In this document: piece by piece, positions 33,432 through 41,780 of the stretch
How the letters are laid out: each line of letters opens with the position of its first letter
Position numbering within the stretch: position 1 is the first letter of the stretch
From: Novilysobacter_A longmucuonensis
Lineage (GTDB): Bacteria; Pseudomonadota; Gammaproteobacteria; Xanthomonadales; Xanthomonadaceae
Length of the DNA: 64,000 bases
Assembly: GCF_046600735.1 (NCBI RefSeq)
Contig: NZ_JBJMAW010000012.1
Location: 1 to 64,000, forward strand
Direction of reading: 5' to 3'
Notes under the pieces: model-generated
What the model was told of the DNA's origin: nothing
Database searches by the model: none
What the model saw: only the letters and a program-made list of their open reading frames with translations
Translations under genes and position numbers: made by a program

Positions 33432-33516
33432 AGGTGCTGCGGAGAATCCGCCCAGCTGGTGAGGGTGCCGCGGAAAATCCAACTGGTAAGGGTGCCGCGG
33501 AGAGTCCGCTGAACTG
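33408..33516 (+). repeat. 31-bp tandem repeat covering the TPR gene's stop codon
   Basis: Units at 33408-33438 and 33439-33469 are 31 bases each, starting GCGGAGAATCCGCCCAGCTGG. The third (33470-33496) lacks four bases and the fourth (33497-33516) is partial. The first includes the stop codon of the TPR gene, so later copies are untranslated. Confidence 0.9.
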
Positions 33517-33590
33517 TAGGAGCGCCCCATGGGCGCGATGCTTTTCGGCCGGGCGGAGCAAAGGCATCGCGCCCATGGAGCGCTCCTGCA
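33516..33590. repeat. Divergent inverted REP pair
   Basis: GTAGGAGCGCCCCATGGGCG at 33516 and CGCGCCCATGGAGCGCTCCT at 33569-33588 form an inverted pair enclosing about 30 bases. The stem (GCGCCC..GGGCGC) differs from the main REP family but head and layout agree. Confidence 0.8.
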
Positions 33591-33653
33591 GGATGCCGGT
33601 CGCCGGTGGGTTGGTGCGGCGGCGGGAGCTAGGTATCGCTGACGCTCGACCCG

Positions 33654-33722
33654 TCCTACGGACTATGGACTACGGACTATTTCCCCCTTTGAAAAAACGG
33701 ACCAAGGGGGATTTGCTTCCTG
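33654..33722. repeat. Period-7 repeat and type C element
   Basis: CTACG then GACTATG, GACTACG and GACTAT give three 7-bp units ending near 33680. TTTCCCCCTTTGAAAAAACG and CAAGGGGGATTTGC follow, a type C element as at 12500. Together with the upstream repeats these fill 33432-33723; no gene is seen there. Confidence 0.7.
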
Positions 33723-33723
33723 C

Positions 33724-33963
33724 TCAGAACCGGTAACGCAGACTCAACCGCAGCGAGCGCGGTTCGAACACGTGGTAGTGGATGTCCTCGATGCCGTCGA
33801 CCGGCTCGCCACGCAGTCGCGACGCGTAGAAGTAGTCGATATCGTGGTCATCTAATTCAAGCAGATTGAGCACGTCCAGGTAGACACCCCATCCACCCGC
33901 GCCCGCCCGCTGCCAGTCCTTGCCCACGCGCAGCCTCCAGCGCCGCCTGAAAAACCGGTGCAC
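33724..33963 (-). pseudogene. C-terminal remnant of a TonB-dependent receptor
   Basis: About 80 codons on the minus strand end in the strands expected of a TonB-dependent receptor barrel: LRVGKDW, GGWGVYLDVLNLLELDD, YFYASRLRGEP, IEDIHYHVFEPRSLRLSL and the terminal RYRF with C-terminal Phe. The sequence upstream is replaced by the AEC transporter gene on the opposite strand, so several hundred residues and the plug domain are missing. It is a relic of a lost receptor gene, cut at or near 33963. Confidence 0.75.
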
Positions 33964-33990
33964 CATCCACCTTCGCCCCAAGGAGCCACA

Positions 33991-34899
33991 ATGGCTTTCG
34001 ACGCCTTCGCCCTGGTGCTGGCGATGCTGGCGCTGGGTTACCTGTTGCAGCGCCTGCGCGTGCTGCCGGCTGATGCCGCGCAGGTGCTGAACCTGGTCGT
34101 GCTGTACGTGTGCCTGCCGGCGGCGGTGCTGCGCTACGCGCCGCGACTGGAACTGGCGCCGGAGCTGCTGGGGATCGTCGCGGTGCCGTGGTTGCTGCTG
34201 GTCGCCACCGTGCTGCTGGTCGGCACGCTGACACGTTGGCTGGGATTGCGCCGGGACGAGCACGCGGTGCTGCTGCTGACCGTCGCGCTGGGCAATACCA
34301 GCTTCCTCGGCTATCCGCTGACGCGCGCGCTGATCGGTGAGGACGCACTGCCTTACGCGGTGGTCTACGACCAGTTCGGCGCGTTCCTGATCATGTCGAG
34401 TTTCGGCCTGTGGGTGCTGGCGCGCTACAGCGGCGACACCGCGCCCGGCGCGCGCGAGATGCTGCTGCGCGCGGCGCGGTTCCCGCCGCTGTGGGCGCTG
34501 CTGATCGCCCTGACCGTGATGCCGGCCGCGCCGCCGTCGTGGATCGCCGGCGCGCTGCAGCGGCTGTCGGACGCGCTGCTGCCGCTGGCAATGCTGACGA
34601 TTGGGTTATCGGTGAAACTGGCGCTGCCGCGCGATGAGCTCAAGCCGCTCGCCGCCGGGCTGCTGCTCAAGCTTGCGGTGATGCCGGCGCTGGCCTGGTT
34701 GCTGGTGCCGCTGCTGGGCCTGCACGGCGACATGGCGCGCACCACCGTGCTGGAAGCGGCGATGCCCTCGATGATCACCGCCGCCGCACTGGCGATCGCG
34801 CACAATCTCGCGCCGCGCCTGGCCGCGGCGATGGTCGGCTATGGCGTGCTGTTGTCCTTGCTGACCCTGCCGCTGTGGGCGCGGGTGGCGGTCGGCTGA
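33991..34899 (+). CDS. AEC-family (auxin efflux carrier-like) transporter
   Basis: A 302-residue polytopic inner-membrane protein with about ten hydrophobic segments in two inverted halves. The first half has ALGYLLQRLRVLPADAAQVL, NLVVLYVCLPAAVL and LGNTSFLGYPLTRALIG, typical AEC family positions. Such carriers export organic acids or malonate-like compounds; substrate cannot be told. AAGGAG five bases before ATG 33991 fixes the start. The start region abuts a TonB-receptor remnant on the other strand, suggesting the gene was joined here by rearrangement. Confidence 0.88.
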   Translation: MAFDAFALVLAMLALGYLLQRLRVLPADAAQVLNLVVLYVCLPAAVLRYAPRLELAPELLGIVAVPWLLLVATVLLVGTLTRWLGLRRDEHAVLLLTVALGNTSFLGYPLTRALIGEDALPYAVVYDQFGAFLIMSSFGLWVLARYSGDTAPGAREMLLRAARFPPLWALLIALTVMPAAPPSWIAGALQRLSDALLPLAMLTIGLSVKLALPRDELKPLAAGLLLKLAVMPALAWLLVPLLGLHGDMARTTVLEAAMPSMITAAALAIAHNLAPRLAAAMVGYGVLLSLLTLPLWARVAVG

Positions 34900-34957
34900 T
34901 CCGCCGTCGATGCTAGATTGGGCCGGCGGCATTGGCGCCGCATGCAAGGAGAGCGGG

Positions 34958-36190
34958 ATGCGTCTGCGTTTCCATGGATGGATGGTGCTGGCAGGCATCT
35001 GCGGTGGCAGCGCCTGGGCAGGCGACGCGAGCAGCGACCCGGGGCAGGCGTTCGCAGGCGTCACCACTTGCGCCGAAGCCCGGCAGGCATTGGCGAGGCA
35101 TCCGGGCGTGACCGGGGGCGGGGCGCGTGTCGAGGCGATCTGCGCGGCCGAGGCGGCCCGGCCGCGGCACGAGCCCGACGCCCAGGCCGAGATCAGGCAG
35201 TGGCACCGCGACAACGTCGCCGCCATCGGCCAGCAGGTGCGCGGGCTGATGATCTCGCAGGACCCGCGCGACCAGCTGGCGGCGGCCCTGCTCGCGCCGA
35301 CGTACCAGCTCGAGGGCGGCGAAGCGGCTGGGGAATGGACCACCGACGCTGCGACGACGGCATTCGCCGCGGCCCGGCGGCTCGGCCCGGACGATCCCCT
35401 GGTGGCGTGGATGGAAGCGCTCGACTGTCCCGGCGCGAAGGCCGCCGCCGGCTGCGATCCGCACGCGGCCATGCAGCGCTTGCAGCGGCTCGCACCCGAC
35501 AACACGGCGGTATGGCTGCAGCAGCTGCGGGACGCGCTCGACGAGCCTGAAGTCGAGCGGATCCTGTCGCGGGCGGCGGCGGCAAGGCGTTACCAACTGC
35601 CCTTGGGCGAGCTCGGCCTGCTGCTCTATGACGCACTCGACCAGGCCGATGCTCCGCCGATGTCGCCCCGCCTGGCCACGGCCATGGCATCGGACATGGG
35701 CCTGGCGCGCCCGGTCGGCCGGCGCGACATGACCGCGATGCATGCCATGGCGCTCACCACCGCAGTGGTGCTGCCCACCTACGCGCGGCTGCGCCATGCC
35801 TGCATCGCCGAAGACGATGTGCCGGCCCCCGCACGGCGGCACCCGGACTGCATCGGGATCTACACCCGGATGGCTCAGAGCGAGTTGCTGATCTCGCGTG
35901 CCTTGGCGCTTGCCAGCCTGGTGCGCCTGACCGCGGATGCACCCGAAGGTGCGCACTGGCGCGAACGGCTGCGAGAGCTGCACTGGCTGTGGCACAGCGG
36001 GCTGGAACCGGTGAATGCGCAAGCGCCCGCGGACTACATCCTCACGTCATGGCGCAAGGGCGAGATGGCCGCGCTCGAGGGCGTGCTCGCCGCGGCCGGC
36101 AGCCCGCTGGCGCCGCCGGACGGCTGGCTGCCCGAGAACGAGCGCCTGCGCAGCCTGATCACCACCGGGCGCCCCCCCGCCCGCGACTGA
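34958..36190 (+). CDS. Exported hypothetical protein, helical
   Basis: A 410-residue protein with a signal peptide (MVLAGICGGSAWA, cleaved near residue 23) preceded by AAGGAG. The mature sequence is Ala-rich and helical, with repeats of the type DQLAAALLAPTYQLEGG, LGPDDPLVAWMEALDCPGA and PLGELGLLLYDALDQA, suggestive of TPR/Sel1-like solenoid turns. Paired Cys residues (CPGAKAAAGC) may form a disulphide. Similar proteins occur as uncharacterised exported proteins in this family of bacteria. Function unknown. Confidence 0.75.
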   Translation: MRLRFHGWMVLAGICGGSAWAGDASSDPGQAFAGVTTCAEARQALARHPGVTGGGARVEAICAAEAARPRHEPDAQAEIRQWHRDNVAAIGQQVRGLMISQDPRDQLAAALLAPTYQLEGGEAAGEWTTDAATTAFAAARRLGPDDPLVAWMEALDCPGAKAAAGCDPHAAMQRLQRLAPDNTAVWLQQLRDALDEPEVERILSRAAAARRYQLPLGELGLLLYDALDQADAPPMSPRLATAMASDMGLARPVGRRDMTAMHAMALTTAVVLPTYARLRHACIAEDDVPAPARRHPDCIGIYTRMAQSELLISRALALASLVRLTADAPEGAHWRERLRELHWLWHSGLEPVNAQAPADYILTSWRKGEMAALEGVLAAAGSPLAPPDGWLPENERLRSLITTGRPPARD

Positions 36191-36270
36191 TCCAGGCCGC
36201 GATGGCCGCCCCCACGGCCCGCGGTGTACGCTGCAGGTCCCGTCCGGGAGCAGCAGCCAAAGGGGGTTGG

Positions 36271-36900
36271 ATGAAGACCGTGCTGGTGGCCAGTTCCAAG
36301 GGGGGCGTCGGCAAGACCACGATCGCCACCCACCTTGCCGCGCAAGCGGCGCTCGATGGATGCAACACCGTCCTGCTGGACGCCGACCCGCAGGGCTCCT
36401 CGACGCGCTGGGCGCAGCGGCGGGCCGATCTGGACAGCGCGGTGCTGCCGCTCGACGGCACCCGCCGCAAGGGCTGGCAGAAGCATCTGCCCGATGACAC
36501 CCAGCGGCTGTTCATCGACGCGCGCGCCGGCGCGATGGCCGGCGACCTCGACACCTTCCTGGACACCGCCGATGCCGTGGTGGTGCCGGTGCAGCCTTCG
36601 ATGCTCGACATCGAGGCGACGGTGCCGTTCCTGGACACGCTGGCCCAGCACCCGCGCGTGCGCCGCGGCGAGCTGCGGGTCGGACTGGTCGGCAACAAGC
36701 TCAAGCCGTGGACCAACGCCTCTCAGCAGGCGATCGAGCTGTTGCGCGCGTGGCCGTATCCGGTGGTGGCGCAACTGCGCGACAGCCAGGCCTACGTCCT
36801 CATGTGCGGCCTCGGCAAGAGCCTGTTCGACTACCACTCCGCGCAGGTCCGCGAGCACCAGGCCGACTGGCAGCCGCTGTTGCGCTGGCTCAGGAAGTAG
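36271..36900 (+). CDS. Orphan ParA-family ATPase
   Basis: A 209-residue deviant-Walker ATPase. The P-loop KGGVGKTT is near the start (MKTVLVASSKGGVGKTTIAT), switch I DADPQGSSTRW follows, and FIDARAGA replaces the usual DxxG-type Walker B. The size matches short plasmid- or chromosome-borne ParA-like proteins that lack an N-terminal DNA-binding domain. No parB follows. It may position some other cargo, as with MinD-like or McdA-like orphans. AGGGGG precedes ATG 36271. Confidence 0.9.
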   Translation: MKTVLVASSKGGVGKTTIATHLAAQAALDGCNTVLLDADPQGSSTRWAQRRADLDSAVLPLDGTRRKGWQKHLPDDTQRLFIDARAGAMAGDLDTFLDTADAVVVPVQPSMLDIEATVPFLDTLAQHPRVRRGELRVGLVGNKLKPWTNASQQAIELLRAWPYPVVAQLRDSQAYVLMCGLGKSLFDYHSAQVREHQADWQPLLRWLRK

Positions 36901-37044
36901 CGGGAAACAGAAAAGGCGGGGGCCGGAAACGGGGAACGGACGTGGCGCGCTTTGTCCGCGACTCGTCGTCACGGCGTGTTTCTGCAGTACCTTCGATTCT
37001 CGAACCTCAAATCCGGCGCCACCCCGCTGCCGAGTGCGATGCTC

Positions 37045-37086
37045 CTGTTCCATGTTGCATGTTCCATGCTCCATGTTCCATGTTTT
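37045..37086 (+). repeat. Period-7 tandem repeat before sixA
   Basis: Six consecutive heptamers based on ATGTTCC (CTGTTCC, ATGTTGC, ATGTTCC, ATGCTCC, ATGTTCC, ATGTTTT) lie 33 bases before the sixA start codon. Slippage here could alter leader length. Confidence 0.85.
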
Positions 37087-37118
37087 CCGTTCCCCTCATT
37101 CCCGGCCTCAAAAAACCT

Positions 37119-37595
37119 ATGCGCGAACTGATCCTGCTGCGCCACGCCCATGCCGAACCGGCCATCAGCGGCCAGGCCGATCTCGACCGCGCACTCTCGG
37201 CCGAGGGACTGACCGAGGCCGAGGCCGCCGGACGCTGGCTGGCCGAGAACCGGCTGGTGCCCGACTGCGTGCTGTGCTCGCCGGCGCGGCGCGCGCGCGA
37301 GACGCTGGAGGCGGTGCTCGGGGTGATCGGCTATGTCGACCAGCGCATCGAGCCGTCGATCTTCGAAGCCACGCCGGGCACGCTGATCGCGCTGGCCGAC
37401 AGCCACCTCGAAGTCGGCCGGCTGATGCTGGTCGGCCACAACCCCGGCTTCGAGCGCCTCGCCGCGCTGCTGCACAGCGGCCAGTCCGGCGACTACCGTG
37501 GCATGCCGCCGGGCGGCATCGCGGTGTTGGCGCTGCCCGACGACACCGCGCTGGAGCCGGGCATCGCCCAGCTCAGCGCGTTCTGGTGGCCGTGA
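37119..37595 (+). CDS. sixA: Phosphohistidine phosphatase SixA
   Basis: A compact 158-residue histidine phosphatase. The RHG-type motif LLRHAHAE at the N-terminus and LVGHNPGFE near residue 110 supply the two catalytic His, with Arg in CSPARRARETL. Family members remove phosphate from phospho-His proteins such as the HPt domain of ArcB or the nitrogen phosphotransferase chain. Its TGA overlaps the GTG of the next gene as GTGA, so yceI is likely coupled. No strong ribosome-binding site precedes ATG 37119. Confidence 0.9.
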   Translation: MRELILLRHAHAEPAISGQADLDRALSAEGLTEAEAAGRWLAENRLVPDCVLCSPARRARETLEAVLGVIGYVDQRIEPSIFEATPGTLIALADSHLEVGRLMLVGHNPGFERLAALLHSGQSGDYRGMPPGGIAVLALPDDTALEPGIAQLSAFWWP

Positions 37596-38176
37596 CGCCG
37601 AGCCTGAGGCTGGGATGCCTGGCACTTTTGTGTGTGTTGCCGTGGACCACGCCGGCGCGGGATGCGGCGCAGCACCCGGCCATAGGGTTCGATCCGGGAC
37701 ATACGCGCTTCGGCTTCGAGTTGCGCACGCGCTGGGGCCAGCGGGTGCAGGGCGCCTTTCCGCAGTACGACGGTGAGCTGCGCGTGCTGCCCGACGGCCG
37801 ACACCAGGTGCACATCCGCCTGGCGACCGACGCGGTGGAGGTCGGCGAATCCGAGCGCTACACCGCAATCGCGCGCGGCGACGGGTTCTTCGATGCGCAG
37901 CGGCACCCGCTGATCGAGTTCGTGTCCGAGCCGCACCATGCCGCGCTCGCACACCACGGCGGTGAGCTGCGCGGGCTCCTGTCGATGCACGGGACCAGCC
38001 GGCTCGAGAGCTTCACGCTCACACCGGCGAGCTGCGCGCGCCCCGGCATCGACTGCGACGTGGTCGCCGAGGGCAGCGTCAGCCGCGGCGACTATGGACT
38101 GGACGGCTGGAAGCTGGTGCTCGGCGATCGCGTGCGGTTCAGCCTGCGCGTGCGGCTAGACGATGCGGAGCGATAA
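37592..38176 (+). CDS. YceI-family periplasmic lipid-binding protein
   Basis: A 194-residue exported protein with a YceI-like beta-barrel that binds isoprenoid-type lipids. The GTG start overlaps the sixA stop. A signal peptide is seen at residues 1-23 (LGCLALLCVLPWTTPARDAA). The domain is recognised by FDPGHTRFGFELRTRWGQRV near the N-terminus, GDGFFDAQRHPLIEF, and FSLRVRLDDAER at the end. Two Cys (SCARPGIDC) could pair. The following PLD-family gene starts 14 bases inside this one, so sixA, yceI and the PLD gene form an overlapping run. Confidence 0.85.
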   Translation: MTPSLRLGCLALLCVLPWTTPARDAAQHPAIGFDPGHTRFGFELRTRWGQRVQGAFPQYDGELRVLPDGRHQVHIRLATDAVEVGESERYTAIARGDGFFDAQRHPLIEFVSEPHHAALAHHGGELRGLLSMHGTSRLESFTLTPASCARPGIDCDVVAEGSVSRGDYGLDGWKLVLGDRVRFSLRVRLDDAER

Positions 38177-40223
38177 GCTGCGCGCCCCAACCCCCGTGGA
38201 CCCTGGTGTGACCGGCTCCGATTCGCTCCGCCCCGCATTCGCACCCGCCGACAGTCGCGTCCGCTTGCGCCACGCGCTGCGGGCCCTCGTGCTGCTGCTG
38301 GTGCTGCTGTCCCCGGCCTGCGCCACCCTGTCGCAGGGCGAGCGCGAGCGGGCCGCGTCGATCGCCGTCGCGGCCCGCTCGCAGCAGGTCGACTGCCAGG
38401 CCATTGACGCCTGCGCCCAGCCCTCGCCGCTGCGTGCGCTGGCCGGGCGCGCGTTCGCCGAGTCCACGCCCGACGCCCCGCGCCACTATGCGCTGATCCT
38501 GGATCAGGGCCCGCAGGCGCTGCTCGTGCGGATCAACCTGATCCGCAGCGCGACCACCACCATCGACCTGCAGACCTACATCTTCGCCGAGGACGATGCC
38601 GGCCGGCTGGTACTCAACGAGCTGCTCGCCGCCGCGCGCCGCGGCGTTCGCGTGCGTCTGCTGATGGACCAGCTGTCCGGCCTGGAACACGTCGACACGC
38701 TCGCGGCGCTGGCCGGCGCGCACGCCAACTTCCGACTCAAGCTGTACAACCCGCTGCTGCAGCGCGCGCGCATCAGCAATCCACAGTACGTGCTGGCGGC
38801 GGCATGTTGCTGGCGGCGGCTCAACCAGCGCATGCACAACAAGCTGCTGCTGATCGACGGCGCGATCGGCATCACCGGCGGGCGCAACTACCAGGACGAC
38901 TACTACGACTGGGATGAGCGGTTCAATTTCCGCGACCGCGACCTGCTGGTCGCTGGACCGACCGCGCGGTTGATGCGCAGCGGGTTCGAACTGTTCTGGG
39001 ACGACCACCGCAGCATCGCGGTCGAGCGGCTCTACGACGTCGGCCGGCACCTGCTCGCCCACGGCGCGCCGGCACTGCCGCCGACGCAGTACCAGCGCCC
39101 CGCGCGTGCCGCCGCGATGCGGCGCGACGCCGACGACAGCGCCATGGTGGAGAGCGAGCTGGTCGACCGCGCGATCGCGGTCGGCGAGGTGCGCTACATC
39201 TCCGATTCGCCCGACAAGCACCACGATGGCACCCTCGGCAACGGCGCTGCCAGCGATTCACTGCGCGAGCTGATCGCCTCCGCGCAGGAGGAGGTGTTGC
39301 TGCAAACGCCGTACCTGGTGCTGTCGAAGTCGGCGCAGGATCTGTTCCGCGAGCTGCAGGCGCGTCCGCATCCGCCGCGGATGGTCGTATCGACCAACAG
39401 CCTGGCCGCGACCGATGCGTTCATCGTCTACGCGCTGTCGCACAAGTACAAACGTCGCTACCTGCGCGACTTCGATTTCGACATCTACGAGTACAAGCCG
39501 TTTCCGATGGATGCGCCGATCGACATCGCCGCCACCGGCGCGGCTTTGCCATCGCTGGCGCCGCCCGACGCCGGCGGCACCGGCACGGATACCGACGCAA
39601 GCGGCATCGACCGGCGGTCGATGCGCCAGCGCTACGACCGCCGCAGCGCGATCGGGCGCAATCACTACCGCCGCGCCCTGTCGCGCGAGTACGCTGCGCT
39701 GCGTTATGCCTCGCGCCGCGCCAACGAGCCGGTACCGCTCAAGCGTGCCGGCGTGCGCATCGGCCTGCATGCGAAGTCGCTGGTGATCGACGAGCGCGTC
39801 GGCGTGATCGGCACCCACAACTTCGACCCGCGCGGGGACCACTACAACACCGAGAGCGCGGTGGTGATCGAGGACGTCGCGTTTGCACGTGCGCTGGCGA
39901 CCAGCATCCGCCGCGATATCGCCCCGGCCAACTCCTGGACCATCGCGCGGCGCGACAAGCTGCCGGTGCTGTCCGGGCTGGAGTATTCGCTGGCCAAGGT
40001 CTCCGAGTACCTGCCGATCTTCGATCTGTGGCCGGTGCGCTACGCCACCAGCTACGAGTTCGTGCCCGGCCCGGACTGCCCGATGCCGCTGTATCGCGAC
40101 GAGCCGGGCTTCCGCGACTGCTACCGGCCGGTCGGCGACTTCCCCGAGGTCGACCTGGGCTTCAAGGGCTTGAGTACGCGGATCTTCACCGCGTTCGGGG
40201 CGGGGCTCGCGCCGATTCTGTAG
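38163..40223 (+). CDS. Phospholipase D-family protein (cardiolipin synthase-like)
   Basis: A 686-residue protein with two HKD motifs: HNKLLLIDGAIGITGGRN near residue 223 and HAKSLVIDERVGVIGTHN near residue 535. This gives the two-lobed PLD active site used for phosphatidyl transfer or phosphodiester hydrolysis. An N-terminal hydrophobic segment ending LLLVLLSPACATLSQ anchors or exports it, possibly as a lipoprotein. The size fits the large periplasmic PLD proteins of this group, which are distinct from the usual cardiolipin synthase. ATG 38163 lies inside the yceI gene; a later start at GTG 38208 would keep the same domains. Confidence 0.88.
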   Translation: MRSDKLRAPTPVDPGVTGSDSLRPAFAPADSRVRLRHALRALVLLLVLLSPACATLSQGERERAASIAVAARSQQVDCQAIDACAQPSPLRALAGRAFAESTPDAPRHYALILDQGPQALLVRINLIRSATTTIDLQTYIFAEDDAGRLVLNELLAAARRGVRVRLLMDQLSGLEHVDTLAALAGAHANFRLKLYNPLLQRARISNPQYVLAAACCWRRLNQRMHNKLLLIDGAIGITGGRNYQDDYYDWDERFNFRDRDLLVAGPTARLMRSGFELFWDDHRSIAVERLYDVGRHLLAHGAPALPPTQYQRPARAAAMRRDADDSAMVESELVDRAIAVGEVRYISDSPDKHHDGTLGNGAASDSLRELIASAQEEVLLQTPYLVLSKSAQDLFRELQARPHPPRMVVSTNSLAATDAFIVYALSHKYKRRYLRDFDFDIYEYKPFPMDAPIDIAATGAALPSLAPPDAGGTGTDTDASGIDRRSMRQRYDRRSAIGRNHYRRALSREYAALRYASRRANEPVPLKRAGVRIGLHAKSLVIDERVGVIGTHNFDPRGDHYNTESAVVIEDVAFARALATSIRRDIAPANSWTIARRDKLPVLSGLEYSLAKVSEYLPIFDLWPVRYATSYEFVPGPDCPMPLYRDEPGFRDCYRPVGDFPEVDLGFKGLSTRIFTAFGAGLAPIL

Positions 40224-40228
40224 TGCGT

Positions 40229-40370
40229 GGGTCTGGGTCTGGGTCTGGGTCTGGGTCGGCGGAACTCGGGACTCGGGACTCGGGACTCGGCACTCGGGAC
40301 TCGGGACTCGGGACTCGGGACTCGGGACTCGGGACTCGGGACTCGGGACTCGGGACTCGGGACTCGGGAC
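40229..40370. repeat. Hexamer and heptamer microsatellites
   Basis: About four and a half copies of GGGTCT (40229-40257) are followed by fifteen copies of GGGACTC plus five bases (40261-40370), with single substitutions in copies 1 and 5. The same heptamer forms arrays near glnA (48338-48397 and, inverted, 48585-48634). Confidence 0.97.
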
Positions 40371-40623
40371 ATCAAAAGCGTACCTTCCCGGAGAGCGCGC
40401 GAGGGGTGTTCGTGGCTGCAGTGCCTGTCGGCAGGCCGCTACGGATGAGGCGGATCGCTTCGCTTCCTGCTACTCCTTGCAGGCACGGCCCCTGCCGTCG
40501 GTCATGCCCGTGCGACTGCAACCTTTCCCTGCCGGAACCCATCCGTATAGGGGATCCCGTCGTGCGCGTCCCGCCGATTGCAGTAGGTCTTCGGTGGGGT
40601 GACTTCCGGCCCATGGCGGGATT
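40371..40623. other. Non-coding spacer with no recognised content
   Basis: No supported gene, REP or terminator is visible between the microsatellite and the leader of the small-peptide genes. A perfect promoter consensus is not apparent. Confidence 0.5.
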
Positions 40624-40656
40624 GGTTAGGTGTTGTACTTTACCAGCACACCAACC
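40624..40656 (+). promoter_or_regulatory. Imperfect inverted repeat before the small-peptide genes
   Basis: GGTTAGGTGT and ACACCAACC (one base short of full complement) are separated by 14 AT-richer bases, ending 15 bases before the GCAGGAA ribosome-binding site. It could be a leader hairpin or an operator. Confidence 0.4.
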
Positions 40657-40680
40657 CACACCTCTTCGCAGGAACCCGCC

Positions 40681-40863
40681 ATGAACCCGTCCCGCAGCTT
40701 CCAACGCAACGTCTCCGCCCCGGTCTTCGGCCGCTCCGCCGCCCGCGCTCCCGCCAGCCACGGCACCCGTGAATTCGGCATCGGCTACGGCCGCAGCAGC
40801 GGTTACGGCCGCAGCAGCCAGTACGCCGCTCCGGCCGCTCCGCGTCTGTTCCGCCTGGTCTGA
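40681..40863 (+). CDS. Small FGIGYG-motif peptide 1
   Basis: A 60-residue basic peptide starting MNPSRSFQRNV, with GCAGGAA before the ATG. The C-terminal half contains REFGIGYGRSSGYGRSSQYA and ends RLFRLV. It has no signal peptide or recognised domain. A paralogue follows 53 bases downstream with the same FGIGYG.SSGYG core and RLFR end and the same ribosome-binding context. That shared reading frame is the main reason to regard it as real. Unknown function. Confidence 0.6.
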   Translation: MNPSRSFQRNVSAPVFGRSAARAPASHGTREFGIGYGRSSGYGRSSQYAAPAAPRLFRLV

Positions 40864-40916
40864 CACCCCGCCGCCGATCGCTCCGCCCACTCGCCCCTTT
40901 TTCGCAGGAAACCCCG

Positions 40917-41090
40917 ATGAACGCTCCGCGCACCTTCGCTCGCCACTCCATGACCCCGGTTGCCACCGCTCAGCCCCGCGCCAATCATCGCCAGCGCGAT
41001 TTCGGCATCGGTTACGGCAGCAGCAGCGGCTACGGCTGCAGCCGCCGTTACGCCCGTCTTTCCAACCAGCGCCTGTTTCGCTGTGCGTAA
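40917..41090 (+). CDS. Small FGIGYG-motif peptide 2
   Basis: A 57-residue basic peptide, MNAPRTFARHSMTPV...RDFGIGYGSSSGYGCSRRYA...RLFRCA, preceded by CGCAGGAA at the same spacing as its neighbour. Compared with peptide 1 it keeps MN..R.F.R, the FGIGYG.SSGYG core and RLFR, but has two Cys. The pair looks like a tandem duplication of a short gene. No helper enzyme, transporter or toxin-antitoxin partner lies beside it. Unknown function. Confidence 0.6.
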   Translation: MNAPRTFARHSMTPVATAQPRANHRQRDFGIGYGSSSGYGCSRRYARLSNQRLFRCA

Positions 41091-41251
41091 GGCATGGCGC
41101 CCGGTGCACGGCCGCGCCGTCGCCACCTGGTTGATCCACGGCCCCTTGTGTTTTGCCGGCGTCCCAGGCGGGCGTGCTGCGCCCCTCTCCCCGTAGCCCG
41201 TCCGCCGGCCGCTCATCGGCTGGCCTGCCCCTGCTGCGATATCGTGGTTCG

Positions 41252-41701
41252 ATGACCGATCACACTGCCGCTGCCGCCCCGAGCCCGTTCCTCCACCGCG
41301 TCAGCCTCGAGCAGCTCAATGCGCTCTCGCGCGACACCGCGATGGAGCCGTTGGGCATCGTTTTCACCGAGATCGGCCCGGATTTCCTGCGCGCGACCAT
41401 GCCGGTCGACGCGCGAACCCGCCAGCCCTACGGCCTGCTGCACGGCGGTGCCTCGGTGCTGCTGGCCGAAACGCTGGGCAGCACCGGCGGCAATCTGTGC
41501 GTGCCCGAGGGCCGCGCCTGCGTCGGTGTCGAGATCAACGCCAACCACCTGCGCGCGGTGCGCGAGGGCATCGTCACCGGCACCGCGCGGCCGCTGCACG
41601 TGGGCGGGCGCACCCAGGTCTGGGAGATCCGGATAGAGGACGCCGCCGACCGGCTGGTCTGCATCTCGCGCCTGACCCTGGCGGTGATAGCCACCGTGTG
41701 A
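41252..41701 (+). CDS. Hotdog-fold acyl-CoA thioesterase (PaaI/YdiI-like)
   Basis: A 149-residue single hotdog domain. LLHGGASVLLAETLGSTGG contains the active-site motif with the general-base Glu/Asp on the central helix, and RPLHVGGRTQVWEIRIED is the conserved late strand. Such enzymes hydrolyse aromatic or 1,4-dihydroxy-2-naphthoyl-type acyl-CoA esters. ATG 41252 starts after a GC-rich spacer; the frame upstream is unconserved. No operon partner. Confidence 0.88.
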   Translation: MTDHTAAAAPSPFLHRVSLEQLNALSRDTAMEPLGIVFTEIGPDFLRATMPVDARTRQPYGLLHGGASVLLAETLGSTGGNLCVPEGRACVGVEINANHLRAVREGIVTGTARPLHVGGRTQVWEIRIEDAADRLVCISRLTLAVIATV

Positions 41702-41780
41702 TCCGCGCCGTCCGCGCTTCGCGCTTGCCCATCTCTCGGCGATCCCAGCGACAGCCGGATTTTGCCTTCGCTTTCTTGCC

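Noticed and set aside
36271..36900. Chromosome-partition parA at a replication origin
   Set aside because: There is no parB, dnaA or DnaA-box cluster nearby; the protein is a short orphan ParA.
40261..40370. Possible CRISPR array because of the regular repeats
   Set aside because: The unit is seven bases with no spacers and there are no cas genes; it is a microsatellite.
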